Shown here piece by piece: positions 1-6,778 of a stretch of 49,379 nucleotides of DNA. Every line of letters begins with the position of its first letter. Position 1 is the stretch's first letter. Origin of the DNA: CAZYAK01 sp964403335 (lineage in GTDB: Bacteria; Patescibacteriota; Gracilibacteria; Peribacterales; Peribacteraceae); contig CAYOFI010000010.1 in NCBI GenBank assembly GCA_964403335.1, positions 1-49,379 on the forward strand, given 5' to 3'. The translations under genes and the position numbers were made by a program. The notes under the pieces are model-generated. The model was not told where the DNA came from. It ran no database searches and saw only the letters and a list, made by a program, of their open reading frames with translations.

Positions 1-150
1 GAACCGCTGAAAGCATCTAAGTGGGAAGCATCTCCTAAGATGGCGTATCTCCATCAGTCCGCCGGCAGACTACCGGTTAGATCGGTCGCAAGTGTACGCG
101 CAGTAATGCGTTGAGCTGAGCGATACGAAAGGACAATTGAACATTTTTTA
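1..150 (+). rRNA. rrl: 23S ribosomal RNA, 3' end (partial)
   Basis: The window opens inside the last part of a 23S rRNA gene. The stretch beginning GAACCGCTGAAAGCATCTAA and the later GCGTTGAGCTGAGCGATACG match the conserved 3'-terminal region of bacterial 23S rRNA. The 3' end is estimated at 145-150, because the pairing 5' end is outside the window. The following 160 nt up to the 5S gene contain no tRNA. Confidence 0.9.
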
Positions 151-313
151 CACATGTACTGACTGACCTTTACTGGTTATTCATGCGTGTGCTCTCCTTC
201 CCTTCAATGGGTGAGAGGTACTGTTCGTGTGCTATAAGGTGGGAAAAGTACCGAAGGTAACCCTTCGGGTCTCTCCTTAAATTTCTCCAGATTCTTCATA
301 CTTCGTGATCTTT
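151..313 (+). other. 23S-5S transcribed spacer
   Basis: This 163-nt spacer separates 23S and 5S rRNA. It contains no tRNA cloverleaf and no open reading frame. A short hairpin-forming stretch (CGAAGG...CCTTCG, about 250-270) and T/C-rich runs may be processing signals, which is inference. Confidence 0.6.
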
Positions 314-435
314 CTGTCCTGGTGGCTCTAGCGAAGGGGCCACACCCGTTCCCATTCCGAACACGGCAGTTAAGCCCTTCAGCGCCGATGGTAGCAGCCA
401 GTACAGGCTGTAAGAGTAGGTCGTTGCCAGGACAG
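314..435 (+). rRNA. rrf: 5S ribosomal RNA
   Basis: The 5S gene is recognised from its closing stem: CTGTCCTGGTGGC at the 5' end pairs with GTTGCCAGGACAG at the 3' end. It also has the conserved CCCATTCCGAACACGG segment of loop B/C and the GAGAGTAGG-like loop E region. At about 122 nt it is within the normal range. It follows 23S in the usual order and a terminator lies just downstream. Confidence 0.93.
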
Positions 436-454
436 AGAGATCATAGAAGCGTGG

Positions 455-478
455 AAAACGGATCTTTCCGTTTTTTAT
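455..478 (+). terminator. Intrinsic terminator of the rRNA operon
   Basis: AAAACGGA and TCCGTTTT form an 8-bp stem with a small loop, followed by a T run, about 20 nt after the 5S gene. It overlaps the putative start codon of the next small gene at 477. Confidence 0.85.
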
Positions 479-701
479 GACGAGAATACATATCTTTTCA
501 GACTTGCAGCAGGTCTTGGCTACGGCAGCAAGACTTGAGGGTATTGCACATACTGTAGGAAATAGAGGCGCTTCAGAAGCATTACTGGAGATTATTGGTC
601 GTATTCATCAAATAGTTGCGGAGAACAGGGATGATCTTCTATTGGCTATAGTCGAGGAATTGAGCGTTATTGAAGATGGCCTGAACGACGATGCCCCCTG
701 A
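477..701 (+). CDS. Hypothetical small protein (74 aa)
   Basis: This open frame of 74 residues follows the rRNA terminator. The product is largely helical, leucine- and alanine-rich, and ends in an acidic tail (EDGLNDDAP). I recognise no family. The ATG overlaps the terminator's T tract and no ribosome binding site is visible, so translation might begin at a later codon or not at all. The frame is open and codon use resembles neighbouring genes, which is the only support. Confidence 0.4.
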   Translation: MTRIHIFSDLQQVLATAARLEGIAHTVGNRGASEALLEIIGRIHQIVAENRDDLLLAIVEELSVIEDGLNDDAP

Positions 702-790
702 GTGCAGAATATTTCTCTGTTCTTTGGCAGTTCCTCTTTATTCCCCTCCTTCTTTCCAGCCGAGGAAGGAGAGCCATGAGGAGGTGGCCG

Positions 791-1144
791 ATGCAATTGT
801 CGGTCGATTTCTATCCCAAGCTTGGATGGATTCTGTCCATTCATGCGCGGGAGCAGGAGAAGGCGGTTCTCCGCCTGCGGACGCTGAAAATCATTCAGGA
901 ACAGGTCAATTCGTTTTGCCTGTCCCAGGATGGCCTCTTCCAGTCGTTCGTCCTGCCAAAGGGATTCGTCGAAATCTGGATCGACGGTCTCTGTCTGGAG
1001 CCGGGCGAATGGAAGCCGGTGCGTGGCACACACGAGCGCTGCGAAGGTCCCATGACAGGAGCAATCCTGTTCGGTGACACGATCACGTTCATGCACGCAC
1101 GGGTGAATTCTGTGCTCGAGCCACGGATTTGGCTTCTCCAGTAA
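791..1144 (+). CDS. Hypothetical protein (117 aa)
   Basis: The protein is soluble with mixed beta and helical character and no recognised domain. Two start codons are possible, at 776 and 791. I chose 791 because AGGAGG at 779-784 sits six bases before it, a rare Shine-Dalgarno-like sequence in this window; the ATG at 776 would add five residues (MRRWP). A long-loop hairpin with an A and T flank (1157-1221) follows directly and is probably its terminator. A 162-codon frame on the opposite strand overlaps it and is taken as a shadow. Confidence 0.55.
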   Translation: MQLSVDFYPKLGWILSIHAREQEKAVLRLRTLKIIQEQVNSFCLSQDGLFQSFVLPKGFVEIWIDGLCLEPGEWKPVRGTHERCEGPMTGAILFGDTITFMHARVNSVLEPRIWLLQ

Positions 1145-1156
1145 TCAGCTCATGGC

Positions 1157-1221
1157 AAAAAGCGGTCGATGTCCCGGTATTGTCTCTCTTCTGAGGCAAG
1201 ACCAACCGACGACCGCTTTTT
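1157..1221 (+). terminator. Long-loop terminator-like hairpin
   Basis: AAAAAGCGGTC at 1157-1167 pairs perfectly with GACCGCTTTTT at 1211-1221, enclosing a loop of about 43 nt. The T run at the end suits a terminator for the gene ending at 1144. The matching A run would make it work on both strands. The unusually long loop leaves a small structured RNA as an alternative. Confidence 0.6.
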
Positions 1222-1374
1222 CCCGTACAAGATATTTTTGGAAACCTGATTGTTCTTGAAGCGAGCAAACACAACATATAGTGTTACGTACTGTCGGTAT
1301 CACCCATATATGGGTAAGAGAGGTACTGGCCCCTTGCGCTGCAGACACACACAAACTTCCCATCGTCATTCACG
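1222..1374. other. Non-coding interval with a 14-bp palindrome
   Basis: No gene is seen here. The stretch includes the A/T-rich motif CATATAGTG (about 1275-1283), which could be part of a promoter, and the perfect palindrome ACCCATATATGGGT at 1302-1315, which could be an operator. A downstream hairpin at 1375-1398 ends the interval. Confidence 0.4.
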
Positions 1375-1398
1375 GGCCTCCGATGCGGAGGCCTTTTT
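1375..1398. terminator. Intrinsic terminator hairpin
   Basis: GGCCTCCG (1375-1382) pairs with CGGAGGCC (1386-1393) around a 3-nt ATG loop, followed by TTTTT. The T run favours plus-strand termination of whatever is transcribed across 1222-1374. It also lies just past the end of the mgtC-like gene on the minus strand. Confidence 0.8.
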
Positions 1399-1403
1399 GC
1401 GTA

Positions 1404-1877
1404 CTAGTCTTCGATTTTCTCGCGCTTGCCGGCATTGAATTCGTCCCCCTTTCTCTCGATGTAATTGCTGATCGGAATCAGCAGCGGCACTGCGATTGCC
1501 GCGATAATCGTCGCGCCTATGCCGATGGCATATTCTCCCGCGGCGACGGCCATGCCGATGGCCGCGGTGATCCAAATACTGGCCGCGGTGGTCAGTCCCA
1601 AGATGCGGTCTTGGCGCTGTAAAATCGCTCCGGCTCCCAGAAAGCCGATACCCGTCACGATTTGCGCGGCAATGCGTGTGCGATCGTGCGCATCGCCCGA
1701 TGCCATCTCCGTGGACATCAAGGTGAAGACGCAGGACCCGGCGGCAATCAGCAAGCATGTCCGCACGCCCGCGGCAGGCCGCCCGCTCCATGCACGCTCC
1801 GCGCCGACAATCGCCCCAAGCAAGCTGGCAAGGAGCAGCCGCAGCAGGGGGATCCAATGGGGGGCGAGCATATCCAT
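1404..1877 (-). CDS. MgtC/SapB family membrane protein
   Basis: The 157-residue product has four hydrophobic segments and the conserved patterns of the MgtC/SapB N-terminal membrane domain: GAIVGAERAWSGRPAAGVRT near residues 21-40, VTGIGFLGAGAI near 73-84, and GLTTAASIWITAAIGMA near 93-109. Members are linked to magnesium homeostasis and survival at low Mg2+; the exact function here is unknown. The C-terminal soluble domain of longer MgtC proteins is absent, as in the SapB type. I chose the start at 1877 because homology begins there; a second Met lies two codons later. The gene is divergent from the pseudouridine synthase gene, with 58 bp between the starts. Confidence 0.85.
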   Translation of the reverse strand: MDMLAPHWIPLLRLLLASLLGAIVGAERAWSGRPAAGVRTCLLIAAGSCVFTLMSTEMASGDAHDRTRIAAQIVTGIGFLGAGAILQRQDRILGLTTAASIWITAAIGMAVAAGEYAIGIGATIIAAIAVPLLIPISNYIERKGDEFNAGKREKIED

Positions 1878-1935
1878 ATGGAAAGATATGACGGACAAGC
1901 AAGCAAGTTCTGTCTGGAAATGGCATACTGAAGCC

Positions 1936-2649
1936 ATGCTCGAACGATTGCAAAAAATCCTCTCGGCTCGCGGTATCGCATCCCGCCGCAAGGCGGAGGA
2001 ATACATCACGCAGGGGTTGGTGAAGGTGAACGGCAAAATCGCGATGCTTGGACAGAAGGCGGATCCGGAGGTCGATAGTATCGAAGTTGACGGCAAAGTA
2101 CTCGAAGCGCGTCAGGTGATGCTCTATTACGTCATGAACAAGCCGCGCGGAGTCGTCACCACGAATGCGACGTTGCCCAAAGACCAGATCGTCAATGATC
2201 TTGTCCCCAAAGAATTGCGCGGAAAAGTCTTTCCCGTCGGAAGACTTGATAAAGATTCGGAAGGACTGTTGCTGCTCACGAATGACGGCGTTCTCGCGTT
2301 CCGGCTGACGCACCCGAAATTCGATCATGAGAAAGAATATGAAGTGGTCGTCGAGCGTCCTATTACCGAAGGAGCGCTGGATAAAATGCGCCATGGCATG
2401 ATGATTGCCAGCGAAAAAACGAAGCCCGCGGTCGTGCACAAACTGGCGCCCGACACGTTCCGTATCACGCTGACGGAAGGCAAAAATCGCCAGATCCGCC
2501 GCATGTGCCAGAAGGTGGGGAATCCTGTGGTTACGCTCAAGCGTGTGCGCATCATGACGCTGACCGATCCCGATCTGAAACCGGGGAAGATGCGGTTGCT
2601 GACGGACGACGAAAAATCTGCCTTAGTGAAAGCCGTGGGAATCAATTAG
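1936..2649 (+). CDS. rluB: Pseudouridine synthase, RsuA/RluB/RluE/RluF family
   Basis: This enzyme isomerises a uridine in rRNA to pseudouridine. The 237-residue protein has an N-terminal S4 RNA-binding domain (about residues 2-60). The catalytic motif GRLDKDSEGLLLL places the nucleophile at Asp105, and EGKNRQIRRM lies near 181-190. RluB, acting on the 23S peptidyl-transferase region, is the closest assignment, but RsuA or RluF specificity cannot be excluded. The start at 1936 follows a -10-like CATACT by exactly six bases, suggesting a leaderless transcript; an upstream ATG at 1890 is less likely. The stop codon overlaps the end of the convergent kinase-like gene. Confidence 0.88.
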   Translation: MLERLQKILSARGIASRRKAEEYITQGLVKVNGKIAMLGQKADPEVDSIEVDGKVLEARQVMLYYVMNKPRGVVTTNATLPKDQIVNDLVPKELRGKVFPVGRLDKDSEGLLLLTNDGVLAFRLTHPKFDHEKEYEVVVERPITEGALDKMRHGMMIASEKTKPAVVHKLAPDTFRITLTEGKNRQIRRMCQKVGNPVVTLKRVRIMTLTDPDLKPGKMRLLTDDEKSALVKAVGIN

Positions 2650-3557
2650 GCCGGTTTCGCTTTCACGCCGCACAGAAACAACAGTTCGCGTTCACCGGTG
2701 GTGATGGAATACGAGCCGTCGGGTTCCTCGATGGTGTCGCCGTCGACGTGGACCTCGCCGTGGAATTTCCCCTGCAACTCCATGCGCGATCCGCTGACAT
2801 GACTGGTCAAGCGTGAGAGCCGCTGGCGCACATATGCAGAGAAGAACACGGACACGAGTCCGATGATCGTCGCATTGTGGAAATGGTATGCGTGTAAGGC
2901 CGCTCCGCTCCGTTGCAACGGGGGGATGAGCGCATATGCGGAGCGTCGCAGAAACACCAATGAACTGTGAGCGACGTGTCGACGCTCTTCCGTATCGGCG
3001 TCCGTACGGTATCGGAGCAGGCGTTTTGGAAACTGAAAGCAGTGCCAAATACCGGAGAGGACATAAGCCCAGAATCCGATCGCACGTTTGTGGAACGCCT
3101 CGGCGTCGACGGTGATTTTAGCGAGCCGCCCGAAGCAGGCGGAAATCAAAAACACGTGTTTGCCGTTGAGGATGCCGACGGTGATGGATTCTTGCTCGGC
3201 ATGCAGCAGATGCTGCAATGCCTGGGTCAGCCGATTGGGAATGCCGATGACGTGTGCCGCCAAGTTGCAGGATCCCAGCGGCAAGAATCCGATGGGGAGT
3301 TCGGGGCAGTGGTGATAGACGTACTGCGCCACGCATCGCAGCGTGCCGTCCCCGCCTGCGGCGATGATGGCGGTCGGTTGAAAAGCGCGGATGTGGTCAT
3401 CCAGACAAAGGTCGGAAATTGTCTGCCGTTTGCGGTCCAAGGTGAGGAACACACACTCGCAGTCGTGTTTCCGGAAAAACGCCCGGATGCTTGCTTCCGC
3501 ATCCATCCATTTTCGTCCGCCGGATCCCTTCCCATGCACGATCAAGAAACGTCTCAT
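2646..3557 (-). CDS. Diacylglycerol kinase family lipid kinase-like protein
   Basis: The protein belongs to the DAGK/sphingosine kinase/YegS catalytic family. It has the nucleotide-binding signature AAGGDGTL around residues 66-73 and the second conserved block PLGSCNLAAH at 93-102, where most members have GTxNDFAR. The loss of that Asp could mean altered activity. These enzymes phosphorylate membrane diacylglycerol or related lipids, which fits the phospholipid genes next door. The start is uncertain: Met at 3557 begins the conserved region, while an ATG at 3590 would add 11 residues. The gene is divergent from pgsA and its stop overlaps that of rluB. Confidence 0.78.
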   Translation of the reverse strand: MRRFLIVHGKGSGGRKWMDAEASIRAFFRKHDCECVFLTLDRKRQTISDLCLDDHIRAFQPTAIIAAGGDGTLRCVAQYVYHHCPELPIGFLPLGSCNLAAHVIGIPNRLTQALQHLLHAEQESITVGILNGKHVFLISACFGRLAKITVDAEAFHKRAIGFWAYVLSGIWHCFQFPKRLLRYRTDADTEERRHVAHSSLVFLRRSAYALIPPLQRSGAALHAYHFHNATIIGLVSVFFSAYVRQRLSRLTSHVSGSRMELQGKFHGEVHVDGDTIEEPDGSYSITTGERELLFLCGVKAKPA

Positions 3558-3634
3558 TGGTACCGATGACTGATGCGCATCAACCGGCATAGCCGCATGG
3601 TAGCAGACTATGCGTTTTGGAGTATTCTTTGCCC

Positions 3635-4204
3635 ATGGGAATTGCGAATATGCTTACCAGTGCACGCTTTGTTCTCGCCGTCGCGGGTGTGATCGCGCTC
3701 CTGTGGACCGGCACTTTCAATCTGACGGTTGCCGCGGTCATTTTGCTTGCGGCTGTCGTCACCGATTGGCTCGATGGCGTCCTCGCACGAAAATTGAAAC
3801 AGCAGTCGCCGCTCGGGGCCTTCATGGATCCGTTGGCGGATAAGATGATCGTCATTCCGTATATGATCATCCTGGCGGCATGGGGAATATTTCCGCTTTG
3901 GGTCGTGATTTTTTTGGTGATGCGTGATTTGTTCCATGACGGCGTCCGCAGCTTTGCGGCAAGCAAACGAGTGGTGTTCGGCGCCAATTTCCCAAGCAAG
4001 ATCAAGACGGCATTGCAGATGACCGCGTTGCTTGTCGCGATGGGAGTCTTCTGCGTGCAGGAATTCAACGGCGGCATCGCCCCGTACCAAATGGAACTCT
4101 TCATCGTCGCCGTCGGCCTACTCGTTGCATCGCTCATCAGCGGGATCATCGGCACCGGCCAATTGTTGCACGCGGCGCGTCCGGTATTTCTGAGCCGCAC
4201 ATGA
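3635..4204 (+). CDS. pgsA: CDP-alcohol phosphatidyltransferase, probable phosphatidylglycerophosphate synthase
   Basis: This integral membrane enzyme would transfer the phosphatidyl group of CDP-diacylglycerol to an alcohol, most likely glycerol 3-phosphate. The family signature is complete: Asp44, Asp47-Gly48, Ala51-Arg52, Gly61, Asp65 and Asp69. The 189-residue protein has about six hydrophobic segments, normal for PgsA. A PgpA phosphatase two genes downstream supports the phosphatidylglycerol route. The ATG at 3635 follows a TATTCT box by six bases, so the mRNA may be leaderless. Confidence 0.88.
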   Translation: MGIANMLTSARFVLAVAGVIALLWTGTFNLTVAAVILLAAVVTDWLDGVLARKLKQQSPLGAFMDPLADKMIVIPYMIILAAWGIFPLWVVIFLVMRDLFHDGVRSFAASKRVVFGANFPSKIKTALQMTALLVAMGVFCVQEFNGGIAPYQMELFIVAVGLLVASLISGIIGTGQLLHAARPVFLSRT

Positions 4205-4331
4205 TACGTCTACGCGATGCAATGCGATCCATGTTTTCTCATGATGTCCGCAACAGCGACGCAGCTCCTCGCTACGACGATATGCGTGTTGCACAGACGA
4301 GAGTGAGCGATGGGCTATACTGCGAAGCCGT
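4205..4331 (+). other. Intergenic region with short-leader promoter
   Basis: These 127 bp hold no gene. TATACT at 4316-4321 ends 10 bases before the next ATG and is a likely -10 box for the CarS-like/pgpA pair; no good -35 is visible. Confidence 0.4.
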
Positions 4332-4847
4332 ATGACATTCCTGTCCGTCCTGTATCTGTTTTTGCCGACGTTCGCCGCGAACGCCACGCCGGTTGTCGTC
4401 TCCGCGATTCCCTGGATCAAGCGGCATAACTATCCGGTACTTCCGAAGTTTCTGGGACACCATAAGACGGCGTGGGGGTTTGCATCGGGCATGATCGCGG
4501 GAATCCTGACGGGCGTTTTGCAATGGAGCCTGCGCGATATCGTCACACTGACCACACTCCAGGATGATCTGATGCTGAGCATCCTCGTCAGCATTTTGCT
4601 TTCCGCGGGGGCGTTGATCGGCGATGCCGTGGAAAGCGCCGTTAAGCGCGGAGTGGGCATGCCCTCCGGCGCGCATCTGCCGTTTTGGGACAACGTGGAT
4701 TACATGCTCGGGAGCATCCTGTTTCTGTGCGTGCTGTATGTCCCGTCGATTCCGCACATCATCGGCCTGCTCATCGTCGGGCCGCTCCTAAGCATCGGCG
4801 CCAATCTGCTGTCGTATTCCCTCGGCATCAAAAAAGTCTGGCATTAA
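4332..4847 (+). CDS. CDP-archaeol synthase-like membrane protein (CarS/DUF46 family)
   Basis: The 171-residue membrane protein has about five hydrophobic segments. Its motifs are those of the CarS-like family: LGHHKTAWGFASGMIAG at 41-57 and GDAVESAVKRGVGMPSGAHL at 97-116, then PFWDNVDYMLG. In archaea CarS transfers CTP to unsaturated archaetidic acid; bacterial members occur and may act on phosphatidic acid or another lipid. Lying four bases upstream of pgpA and downstream of pgsA, it may supply the CDP-lipid substrate in place of CdsA. That role is inference. The first Met follows a TATACT box. Confidence 0.75.
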   Translation: MTFLSVLYLFLPTFAANATPVVVSAIPWIKRHNYPVLPKFLGHHKTAWGFASGMIAGILTGVLQWSLRDIVTLTTLQDDLMLSILVSILLSAGALIGDAVESAVKRGVGMPSGAHLPFWDNVDYMLGSILFLCVLYVPSIPHIIGLLIVGPLLSIGANLLSYSLGIKKVWH

Positions 4848-4851
4848 CCTC

Positions 4852-5304
4852 ATGCGCGACGCGTTCCTCACCCTCTGCGGCATCGGCTATCTTCCCGCAC
4901 CCGGCACGTGGGCGAGTGTCGCGTCTTTGCCGATTTTGCTCGGGTATTTTTCGCTCCTGCCCGCCGATTCCCTCGCGCGGGGTATCATTCTCGGCATCGT
5001 CGGCATCGTGATCTCAATCATCGCCGTCTCCGCGGTGGCCGCGGATGAGAAAGCACGCAAGTCGCACGATCGCTCGTCCGTCGTCATCGATGAATTTTTG
5101 GGGATGTATGTCGCACTTCTGCCGCTCGCCTTTGGGCCGGCGCAGTGGTGGCAGGGGATCATCGCGCTCATCGCGTTCCGGATTTTCGACATCGCCAAGC
5201 CTTTGGGCATCCGGAGGATCGATGCACTGAAGACTCCCGTCAGCGTGATTGCCGACGATCTTGCTGCCGGATTGTATGCGATGGCTATCGTGCTTCTGAC
5301 TTGA
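4852..5304 (+). CDS. pgpA: Phosphatidylglycerophosphatase A
   Basis: PgpA removes the terminal phosphate of phosphatidylglycerophosphate to give phosphatidylglycerol at the membrane. The 150-residue protein carries the family motifs: YLPAPGTWAS near 13-22, VVIDEFLGM at 77-85 with acidic Asp80/Glu81, FRIFDIAKPLGI at 109-120, and IADDLAAGLYA at 133-143, all expected to bind Mg2+. It starts four bases after the CarS-like gene, so the two are probably co-translated. With pgsA they form a compact anionic-phospholipid module. Confidence 0.9.
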   Translation: MRDAFLTLCGIGYLPAPGTWASVASLPILLGYFSLLPADSLARGIILGIVGIVISIIAVSAVAADEKARKSHDRSSVVIDEFLGMYVALLPLAFGPAQWWQGIIALIAFRIFDIAKPLGIRRIDALKTPVSVIADDLAAGLYAMAIVLLT

Positions 5305-5316
5305 TACTCTCGGATC

Positions 5317-6723
5317 ATGAAACTCATTCCCCATGGCGCCGCCCAGGAAGTCACAGGCACGTGTCACGAATTGCAATTCGACGGACCCAAGGGCCCCATG
5401 CGGGTGCTGCTCGATTGCGGACTCTTTCAGGGCCGCCGCACGGAAACCGCGGTGAAAAATAACAGCTTTACGTTCGAGATCGACAAGATCGATGCGGTCA
5501 TCCTCAGTCATGCACACATGGACCACTGCGGACGCATTCCGCTCCTGCATAAGCGCGGATACCGCAAGGCCGTGCACTGTACGTACGCCACCAAGGATTT
5601 GGCGGCGGTGATGCTGCGGGACGGCGGCTACATTCAGGAGCAAGACGAATTGTTTTTCCAAAAGCATTTGAAAGAGGCGATGATCAAGTCCGAGGGACCG
5701 CTCTATACCCAGCAAGACGCCATCGACTGCATGGATATTTTCAAGGGACAAAATTACAACGAATGGTTCGAACCTGTGCCGGGTCTGCGCATAAAATTCC
5801 TGGATGCCGGCCACATCGTGGGCGCGGCGGAACTGGAGATGGAGGTGACGGAGCACGGCGTCACGCGGCGCATCGGGTTCAGCGCCGATCTCGGCCGGTC
5901 CACGCTCCCCATCATCCGCGACCCGTCGCCCATGCCGCCCGTGGAAGTGCTGATCTGCGAAAGCACGTACGGCAACCGTAAGCACAGCGATATCAAAGAA
6001 GGCCAGACGATGCTCCGCGATGTCATTATCCGCACGGCCAAGCGCGGCGGCAAAGTGATCATCCCGGCGTTTTCCTTGGAACGCATGCAGGAGATCGTTT
6101 ACGACCTGCACGTGCTGTGGGATGCCAAGCAGATCCCTGCCATTCCCATCATCATCGATTCGCCGCTCGCCAACGCCGTCACGGAAGTCTTCATGAAGCA
6201 CCCGGAGTGTTACGACCAGGAGATGTTCGAAAAATTCCTGGGCCGCCAGCACAATCCGTTCCAGTTCTCGCTGGTGAAATATACGGAGACGGTCGATGAC
6301 AGCAAGGCGCTGAACGGCACGCCCGGCCCCATGGTCATCCTGGCGGCCTCGGGCATGTGCGAAGCCGGGCGTATCCGCCATCACCTCAAAAACGAGATCG
6401 GCAACCCGCATAATACGATCCTCGCCGTCGGCTATATGGCCGAAAACACGCTGGGCCGCCGAGTGGTCGATCCCGCGGTCACGGCCGTGAAAATTTTCGA
6501 CCAGATGTATCCCAAGCGCGCGGAAGTCGTCCGGATCGACGTCTATTCCGGCCACGCGGATATGGATGACTTGGACAAATATGTGCTCGCGGTCGATGGC
6601 CTCAAAAAACTCATCCTCGTCCACGGCGAACTTGCGTCCATGCATCCCTTCGCCGACCGCATCCATGCGGCCAAAGGCATCGAAGTGCTGATGCCTGCGC
6701 GGGAAGAGGTGGTGGAGCTGTAG
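5317..6723 (+). CDS. MBL-fold/beta-CASP metallo-hydrolase (RNA-processing type)
   Basis: The 468-residue protein is a metallo-beta-lactamase-fold hydrolase with a beta-CASP insert, related to bacterial and archaeal RNA endo/exonucleases of the CPSF73/YSH1 type. LLDCGLFQG (about 31-39) and SHAHMDHCG (64-72: His65, His67, Asp69, His70) form the two-zinc site. DAGHIVGAAE supplies a further ligand, and SGMCEAGRIRHHL and SGHAD belong to the beta-CASP region. A KH domain like that of archaeal CPSF homologs is absent. It is distinct from RNase J, which is longer. GATACT eight bases before the ATG may be its -10 box. Confidence 0.88.
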   Translation: MKLIPHGAAQEVTGTCHELQFDGPKGPMRVLLDCGLFQGRRTETAVKNNSFTFEIDKIDAVILSHAHMDHCGRIPLLHKRGYRKAVHCTYATKDLAAVMLRDGGYIQEQDELFFQKHLKEAMIKSEGPLYTQQDAIDCMDIFKGQNYNEWFEPVPGLRIKFLDAGHIVGAAELEMEVTEHGVTRRIGFSADLGRSTLPIIRDPSPMPPVEVLICESTYGNRKHSDIKEGQTMLRDVIIRTAKRGGKVIIPAFSLERMQEIVYDLHVLWDAKQIPAIPIIIDSPLANAVTEVFMKHPECYDQEMFEKFLGRQHNPFQFSLVKYTETVDDSKALNGTPGPMVILAASGMCEAGRIRHHLKNEIGNPHNTILAVGYMAENTLGRRVVDPAVTAVKIFDQMYPKRAEVVRIDVYSGHADMDDLDKYVLAVDGLKKLILVHGELASMHPFADRIHAAKGIEVLMPAREEVVEL

Positions 6724-6778
6724 GTGTTTTTGATAAATAGGCTTTTATTTGTTGTAGTTACAATTATATTTTCTGCCC

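Noticed and set aside
151..313. Possible tRNA in the 23S-5S spacer
   Set aside because: No acceptor stem, T loop or anticodon arm could be assembled.
608..1096. 162-codon open frame on the minus strand
   Set aside because: It overlaps the plus-strand gene at 791, which has a Shine-Dalgarno-like sequence and terminator. The minus frame has neither and looks like a composition shadow.
5014..6666. 550-codon open frame on the minus strand
   Set aside because: It lies entirely opposite pgpA and the beta-CASP hydrolase, both with clear motifs. Its product is Asp/His/Arg-rich, as expected for an antisense shadow of GC-rich genes.
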